Source: Rhodeus uyekii (lineage: Eukaryota; Chordata; Actinopteri; Cypriniformes; Acheilognathidae). Taken from it: DNA of 64,000 nucleotides. Shown piece by piece: positions 57,330 to 64,000 of this stretch (position 1 is the first letter of the stretch; each line of letters begins with the position of its first letter). The stretch is taken from positions 292,001 through 356,000 of the forward strand of contig JAWRVZ010000154.1 in NCBI GenBank assembly GCA_037043235.1. The letters run 5' to 3'. The notes beneath the pieces were generated by a model. That model was not told where the DNA came from. It searched no databases and was given only the letters and a program-made list of their open reading frames with translations. Both the position numbers and the translations under genes were made by a program.

Positions 57330-60300
57330 ATTCATTCTTCGATGACATCCCTGGTCGAACAACAAACAAGGTAGAAAGTGTTAGGGCTGTCTGAGTGGAA
57401 GTGACTGGACAGGGGATCGGGAGAGCTCCACTCAGAAGTGAGTGGGGAGTACCGAAACTGCTTAAAACCAGAATGGAGGTACAAATAATTATACCAGCTT
57501 TATGATTTTTATGATCATTCGGTTTTGATGGTGTAATAGTCGCTGGGATCCGTATGGGACTGGTTAAATGCCAGGGACGCCGTAACCGGAAGGCATCGCA
57601 TTAATACACTTTAAAAGGGATTTGGGGAAGTCTCTAAGGGAAAGTGTATAGAACACTGGATAGGAATGCTGGTTAGAATCCAGAAGAATCTCACAAGGAG
57701 ATTCCATGTTCCACAGGTCCGTGTCACTGTGAACCTGACTTGATCACTTCCACTTCAGATAGGGGTACCCCGAATTTAGTGAATCAGGCAGTTAGGGACT
57801 AAAGCATTAGTTAGTTATAAAATAAATAATAAGAAATAAATATAGGGCTAACTTGTTTGCCAGGGATGCATCTGGAACGATTCCTGCAAAAGTAAATTTT
57901 ACGAGAAAATTTTGTGACCCGAATTGGTTTGGATCAGGATATGTGACTTGGTGTTTTGTAGTATACTTTGTAGTTTCATCACGCAGAAGCCACAGCTGTG
58001 TTATTCAAAGATCGCCGCCTCCATCTCTTCCTACCATGACTTCAGGTGAGTATTAACTTTGACTAAAATATGGCTAACAATAACAGAGTAGTCTGATTAT
58101 TACTGATTAGTTAAGTAAGCAGAAGAAAAAAATGCTGTAAACAGCGCTGCTTCTCAAAGTGAATTTTCAGAGCTCAGGAGGAAAATGGTTAGTCTGTGTT
58201 TTTAATTCTGAGTGTAAAAACAAGGTTGGAAGTCATGATAAAATAATGAAACAGAGAAGAGATTTAATGCTGTAAACAGCTCCGCTTCTCAAAGTAAATT
58301 TGGTCAGTCTGTGTTTTTAATTCTGATTGTAAAAATAAGGTTGGAAGTCATGATAAAGTAACGAAACGGAGAAGAGAAGATATTAAAGGCTGTACACAGC
58401 TTTGCTTTTCAAAAGCAAAATTTCAGAGCTCAGTAAGAAAATGCTCCTAGTTTTAATTTGATTGGAAAGTGTGAGCAAAGAAAGAGCCTGAACGATATAA
58501 ATGTCTGCTAGATGTGATAAAGTGACATTTCTGGTGTTTAGATTTGAAAAGAAGGTGTCTAATATACCAACATTTACGTTTTCGTCTGGAAAAGAACAAA
58601 AATAAGTCTTGAGGAATTTTTTTGAAAGAAGGATTTGTAATGAGAATTTTTATAGTGAATGGAAGAGTTAAATTGCGTAAAATTACAGACAATGACTTCA
58701 AAATATGGAAGTTTCAGTAATATGTAATTCGCAAAAAGACAACTATAAAAATTATAATTCTTTGAAAACGTAGTTTTGGCAAAGATTTCTGAAACAGGCC
58801 AGTCACAATAAAGTAGATAAATGTTAAATGTTTACAAAAATGCAGTGTTCCAGTCCTTGAATCCAGTCCAGAGTTTCTCTCTCTCATTCAAAGTCAGCTA
58901 AATGCTGTTATCTGAGTCAGTGATAAACAATTTACAGGAAGTGTTCCAGTGAAAATCATAGACACAGAGACGTTAAAGGAAATCATGTTACAGGCAGTTC
59001 AAAACTTTTAAAAGGTCCACATTTATGATTGTGCACATTAAATTTGTTGTTAAAAGTTTCAACAACTAAATGCCTTTAAAGAGGAGTTTTAAAATAAATT
59101 TAAATAAGTTAAATAAAAATGAAGACCTGATTATAAAAGGGAGATTAAATTGTTTGATTAAATTGTTATGACCAGTAATTTTTGTTTTGTCTCATCTTAG
59201 TCTCCACCATGGTACAAGGCTGATGGAGTAGACAATGGTGATAGCGATGCTGAGATTAAACACAGAGAATAAGCTATGCTGTTGTTTTGAATATGTTAAT
59301 AGCTTTTACTGATAACATACTGCTGTTATTAACCGGTCTCCCTATTTTGAACACTATCAGGCAGTCGAAATAACTCTGGTGGTTCTTGAATGTGCCTTCC
59401 CTAAGTTCCAGAGAATACCTGAACCTGAAGAAAACTTGAAGATCCGCAAAGGGAATGAATGGGGTACAGTTGAGCATGAGGGCGTTCGGCCCAAAGACGG
59501 GTAAGATCCCCTAATGGCCACGTAGAGGGACAACCTAAGGCAGGGGTTCGCCGCCGCTCCTGGGCATCTACCCAAAAACAGGGGAAGGGAGATGTTTTCT
59601 GTGACAGCTGGATGAGAGTTGAGAGGATGTCTGTGGTTGGCTAGCAGCATCCTTCAGAGGGGGGACCTGTTAAATTGCAGAAGTCTGCCCCAAAACTGAG
59701 TTCCTCCATACCAGGTCACTGCAACCGCATTCCTTGACAAGTGCCCCCAACTTGTAGAAGATGCCAGGGGGAGTCCCTGAAGAGGTTGTTTATAAAGAGA
59801 TAATGGGAATGTGCTTTCAAGAGCTGGCTGAGAACATGATGTGACTGACCTTCAGTTGTTGAGGAGATAATAACAAAACTTTATAATATCAAGAACATTA
59901 TTATTTTTTGTTGGCTTATGGGAAAGAACTGAAAATTAATAGTGAAACTGAACTAATATGTCTCTATCATAGTTTTCACTCCTGCAGGTCGTTAGACATG
60001 GTGGTGATTAAAGATGAAGAGCATTTTTACAGATTAAAGATGGTCTGGATAACAAAGGTGAATTTTTAAACTAAAAGTAAACTTAGTAATGCTCCTAGCA
60101 TACTTTATTTGAGATTATCAAAATGGGTCTAATTGAGAGTTAAATATTTATATTTTAAAAATTTGTGAATGATTATGGTTTCTAAATGGCAAATAATTTA
60201 CTATTGCATTCTGCCTAAAAGTTACAGTCTTAAGAGACTGAGGAAAACTGTTGGCTGAGAGAGAGATTGTGAGTGGAGGCTGGGTATGACACTCTGTTAT

Positions 60301-61224
60301 CAAAATGATAAATGAACTAAAACAACCTAGCAAACTTTTCTAAAAACAAGTATAAACAGACATTTTTAAACACACTTTTAAACTGAATAAGTTAAACCTA
60401 GAGAAGATTTTAAAGCTTAAATCTTTGTAGAATAAATAACAGAAGTAAACCTTGAATATGAGCGATTTGTATTCATGTCTGAGTGTGTGTGAGTTTTGTA
60501 TGTCCCCATAGTGTGAATATGTGTGTCATTAACCTCTGGAATGATAGTTTGATCATTACAGATGGGTTAAGTGAATTGACAATCTATACAGAAGCCGATA
60601 ATTCTGATGGGATCTGATGAAACGACGATACAAAACATGGGACGAGCTTTAATTGGACTGAATATCCAGCTCGGTCTGCTAGTGGTAAATATGACTAATT
60701 TTGTCATTTATGATGTTAATTTCAAGTTATTCTCTGGATTAGTTTAAATAATTGTGTAAGTTGAAATTGTGAAGCTGAAGATAGCCGTCCATTATGGGGT
60801 TTAAAACCCTTGTCTAAATTCAACTGAGGGTCTAAATTTAAATACTATCAACTATGAGTGATCCGAGTGTTATAGACTTGATGTTATAAAAGTTGACGGC
60901 AGAGATAGTGTGACACATTGGCTAAAGTCACCCTACAAATTATCCAGAGAGCACCCTCACATTTATGAAAGGCCGGTGGGCGATCAGAGTGAATAAAACT
61001 TATAAAAAGTTTTTATTGATTTTCATCCATTAAGAGGATGCATGACATTAGATCAGCCATTCATACAAAAGGGTTAATGAAACAGCAGCTATGAGACTGT
61101 CTGTGTGACTTGGGGATTAAAACACAAGTAATATTTTTAAAGATAAACTCAAGGGCAGAACATTTACTTACTGAGTAATTAGAAGGTTTGAAACTCAGTT
61201 AATAATATTGAATTCGTCTAAATC
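57330..61224 (+). other. Interior of the non-coding LTR element, left part
   Basis: 3.9 kb without a recognisable coding region. A short frame at 57853-58056 ends at a donor-like CAG|GTGAGT near 58046. TTTTGTCTCATCTTAG near 59200 is a good acceptor, so a spliced transcript is conceivable. No gag, protease or env motif was found in any frame I inspected. Confidence 0.5.
58130..58440 (+). repeat. Tandem repeat, ~125-bp unit, about 2.4 copies
   Basis: 'TGCTGTAAACAGC.C.GCTTCTCAAAGT' (58132, 58270; third near 58392), 'GTCTGTGTTTTTAATTCTGA.TGTAAAAA', 'AAGGTTGGAAGTCATGATAAA.TAA.GAAAC' recur in order. It lies inside the LTR element interior. Confidence 0.8.
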
Positions 61225-62645
61225 TGTTATCTGCCCTAATATATAGACCTCCAAACAGGAATGGGGATTTTATACATGAGTTTTCTGAACTTTTATTGGT
61301 TACGGCCCCTTCTTTTGACAATATTTTTAATTTTGAGAGACTTCAACATAAATGTTTGTTGTCCTTTAAAGCCCTTGGTGAAAGATTTTGTACCTTGATT
61401 AGAGCCTTTTGATTTCTTACAGTATGTTTCTAGCCCAACACACGAGTTGTTTTTCATTACTGTTAAATCTAACTGCATCATTTGATACCGTTGACCATAA
61501 GATTTTCATTGATTGTCTTTGAGATGTGGTTGGCATTGAGGGTTTAGCCCTGGAATGATTTTACTCATATCTAAAAGATAGGACTTATTTTAGTCAATCC
61601 TGGGACTTTCTTTTCATCCGTTACCCCTCTCTTGTATGGGGTCCCTCATGGCTCAATTTGGGGCCAGTTTTGTTCTCCCTCTATATGCTCCCTTTGGGAG
61701 TGATTTTGAAAAATATATCATTCATTATAATTTGTATGCTAATGACTCTCACATTTATTATCAAGTATCCATTCAATCTTTGTTTGAATGTTTAGATAAC
61801 GTTAAGTGCTGGCTAACAATTTTCTCCAGATGAATGAGTCTGAGTTTATTTTATTTGGTAATAAGGGATGTCTTTGTGATGTCATTGACTGCCCGGGATT
61901 CCTTTCAGGGAAAAATCTTTATAGTTTGAAAAACCTAGGAGGCATTTTTGACTCTGAGCTCAAATTTGATCACCAAATGAATGCATTGTTAAAAATAGTT
62001 TTAATCATCTTAGCTCTATATCTAAGTTGAAGTCTATCCTCTGTTTTTATGACATGGAGAAAATTGTGCGTGCCTTTATGCTATTTTGTTTGAATTACTA
62101 TACTGTATCTGGGTGTGAGTCAGGTCTCTCTCTCTCCTGCAGCTCGTTCAGAATTCAGCTGCTAGGTTTCTAACTACGAAGAGAGAGAACACATTCCAGT
62201 GCTTATCTAACAACAATGGCTTCCTATACGTTTCAGAATTCATTATAAAGTGTTGCTATATGTTTTTAAAGCTTTACATGGGTTAGAACCAGAGAATATT
62301 TCAGATCTAATCATTCTGCATCACTCAAATAGGTCCCTGCGTTCAAAAGATCAATTACAACTAATGATTCCTTGATCTCGCCTAAAATGCAAAGGTGATT
62401 GGGCCTTCTCTGTTGCAGCTCTAAGACTATCTCTCTCTGATAAATCTTCTTCTACTCTCGGTTTATTTCATAGTGTGCTAAAAACTCATCTGTTTTCAAT
62501 AGCATTTGAAAGTATTTTGAAATCTGCCGTTTGTTAGTGTGTATTATGCTTTATTTATGCTTTCATTAATTTTTATTTGGTTAGCACTTCGGTTTCCACA
62601 TAGTGGTGTTGAAAGTGCTTTATAAATAAGGTTGAGTTGAGTTAA
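61225..62645 (+). pseudogene. L2-clade LINE fragment (endonuclease end, RT, 3' tail)
   Basis: 61230-61480 reads, in changing frames, like the end of an endonuclease domain (IYRPPNRNGDF, HEFSELLLV, SSPTHELFF). After a junction at about 61480 comes RT: DTVDHKIFIDCL, MLPLG, VKCWLTIF, NESEFILFGN, LGGIFDSELKFDHQMNA. Further on: LPIRFRIHYKVLLYVFKALHG, LRSKDQLQL, WAFSVAALRL, LGLFHSVLKTHLFSIAFE, the usual C-terminus of L2-like LINEs. The 3' tail 'TGAAAGTGCTTTATAAATAAGG' then (TTGAG)n closes the element at about 62645. Many stops, frameshifts and an internal deletion: a long-dead copy. Confidence 0.87.
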
Positions 62646-63780
62646 TATCATATTTTTGTTTTTGAGGCAATGCTGATAATATTTGTGGGATCAGAAAGTC
62701 TAAACATTTGATAGAGAAATACCTTGACAAGTAATTAAAATGAAAATAAATAAAATGAACGTTGTGAACAGAAAAATTCAGATATGAATTTGGATCAATT
62801 TAAGAACACTTTTAAATTAATATATTGTGAAAATCTGACAGTTCTTGTTCAACTTATAACACATTTGAAAGATAGCAAACCTAATGGGTATCTGATGAGC
62901 CAAATGACAATGAAAGGGTTTAGATTTTGGTCATAACGCATAAGCAGGTTTAACAAGCTGAGATACTGAGAGCAAAATTGACTAAAGGAAATCATTATTA
63001 TTTGATTTTGAATTTTGGAATGTTAACATGGTTTGAATACTGTGAGATTATTTTGTTTCAGTGGAAATAATTATTGAAATGATTATTTGAATTTGTTTCA
63101 TTTTTTATTTCTGTTTTTGAAAAAGAAAATTTTAAGATGTTCTGCAATTAAGATGGTACATGCTATTTGCCTGTTAAATGAATGACACTTTCAGTAGAAA
63201 CTCAAAGCTTAAGACGGATTATTATGGGATTTATTTATTCTTTCATTGTTTATTTTTATTTAGACCACCTTTGATTTTAATTGGTGTAGTGAAATAGATT
63301 TACCCTCTTATTTTGTGTATTCTACAATGAATTGGAAATTGTTTTGTTTTTGGTTTATTTACTACAACAACAACAACAAAGTGTATATCTTGATATTTTC
63401 ATGCAATGATGGGTGATTATACCAGTAGACGTGACACTTTTAACCTAATACCTGGTGTGGGGATGTAACACTATTTTCCCATTTATTCCGGCTTCTAGAG
63501 AATAAAAATTTAATTTTTAAATCCATTTAATTTGATTATAAACTAAAATAGCCAAGATTCATAACAGCGTAAGATGTTTATACAACCATGTCTTTTGTTT
63601 TGAAGGTCAATAACACACTCTGTGCTCTGTAAGATATTCTGTTCCAGTTAAGTCTGTGAAGGGAAAACATATTTTGTTTTATACAATTTTAACCGGAATT
63701 AGAGCAAGGGTGAATATATCAATTTGTAGCGGCATTAATTGATAGCCCAGATGTGTTGTTTTACTACACATTTGGCCTTA
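62646..63780 (+). other. Interior of the non-coding LTR element, right part
   Basis: AT-rich with no open frames of note; a short (ACA)n lies at 63363-63378. Confidence 0.5.
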
Positions 63781-63791
63781 TAAGGGGGGAC
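63781..63791 (+). promoter_or_regulatory. Polypurine tract of the non-coding element
   Basis: TAAGGGGGGAC directly before the TGAAGG start of the 3' LTR; presumed plus-strand primer. Confidence 0.75.
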
Positions 63792-64000
63792 TGAAGGATA
63801 CTATTCGGAAATCCATTGCCGCTTGTATATATATTCTTTCATTTTTCTTATTTGTACCTATATTCTTTTCTTTGTCTTAATTTTCATATGTTTCTTTGTT
63901 TTATTTTTCATATGTTCTTTTCCCTTTCTTATTTGAATGAGTTGTAAAGAGTGATTTATAATCAAGTTAGGGCTTTTTATTAGTTAAAAACCTTTCTTTA
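63792..64000 (+). repeat. 3' LTR (first 209 bp), cut by the window edge
   Basis: Identical to 56536-56744 over all 209 bases available. Confidence 0.95.

Larger units (their letters stand above)
56536..64000 (+). mobile_element. Non-coding LTR retrotransposon, extends past the right edge
   Basis: The 5' LTR at 56536-57306 is matched from its first base by 63792-64000, identical over 209/209 bp to the window edge. The primer site (tRNA-Ala) lies after the 5' LTR and a G-run purine tract before the 3' LTR. The 6.5-kb interior has no open frame above about 100 codons and no recognisable gag or pol. It has tandem repeats (58.1-58.4 kb), candidate splice sites (donor near 58046, acceptor near 59200) and a decayed L2-type LINE fragment (61.2-62.6 kb). 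The architecture is that of a LARD-type non-autonomous element, recently mobilised by proteins from another family. Confidence 0.85.

Noticed and set aside
59357..59650. 97-codon minus-strand open frame in the non-coding LTR element
   Set aside because: No domain is recognised, and it is antisense to the element; treated as chance.
60600..60760. Possible envelope-like peptide in the interior of the 56.5-64 kb element
   Set aside because: Only a short hydrophobic stretch without flanking env motifs.

Overview
The window looks like non-genic DNA from a ray-finned fish, probably a cyprinid. The evidence is AT-rich sequence, a 220-bp (CA)n tract, tRNA-derived SINEs with the teleost core 'TTTTATCCAAAGCGACTTA', the cyprinid '...TTTTGGGTGAACTA(T/A)CCC' repeat family, Tc1/mariner ends, DIRS and L2 fossils, and several Ty3/gypsy families. 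No host protein-coding gene is recognised with confidence. A few splice-site-bounded short open stretches between 26.8 and 32.9 kb, mostly on the minus strand, are the only hint of a host transcript.

Layout: 1-4 kb is unique-looking DNA with repeat scraps and the 3' end of a Tc1-like transposon (3.74-4.05 kb). It abuts a DIRS-like reverse transcriptase/RNase H fossil (4.06-5.13 kb). 8.68-9.33 kb is a degenerate LTR. 9.76-14.54 kb is a complete, apparently intact Ty3/gypsy element of the Gmr1-like group. Its two 270-bp LTRs are identical, its primer-binding site matches tRNA-Phe, ORF1 encodes gag plus protease, and ORF2 encodes integrase BEFORE reverse transcriptase/RNase H, which is the reverse of the normal Ty3/gypsy order. 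14.5-44.5 kb is mostly unique or lightly repetitive DNA. It holds three solo LTRs with 5-bp target duplications (17.63, 39.16 and 43.51 kb), SINEs, a 644-bp MITE (24.5 kb), a fold-back Tc1-type MITE (27.3 kb), tandem repeats and a YqaJ/SWIM-type gene fragment (42 kb).

From 44.5 kb to the right edge the DNA is almost all retroelement. 44.52-49.29 kb (minus strand) is a Tf1/sushi-group chromovirus with a chromodomain integrase, LTRs 99.3% identical, a TSD AGCTT and an 11-nt self-primer, but with frameshifts and deletions in gag-pol. 49.35-55.42 kb is a decayed second element that also has integrase before RT. Its RT is split by a mariner-type MITE, which itself contains a solo LTR, so three insertions are nested. 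56.54 kb to the right edge is a long LTR element whose visible LTR sequences match over 209/209 bp. It has a tRNA-Ala primer site but no coding capacity, and its interior carries tandem repeats and a badly decayed L2-type LINE fragment. It appears to be a recently mobile non-autonomous element with an old LINE passenger, and is the part most likely to be undescribed.

How the parts work together: in each LTR element the LTR supplies promoter and poly(A) signal, the site just inside the 5' LTR primes minus-strand DNA, gag packages the RNA, protease-RT-RNase H-integrase copy and insert it, and the purine tract at the 3' end primes plus-strand DNA. The 56.5-64 kb element has only the cis signals and would need proteins supplied in trans.
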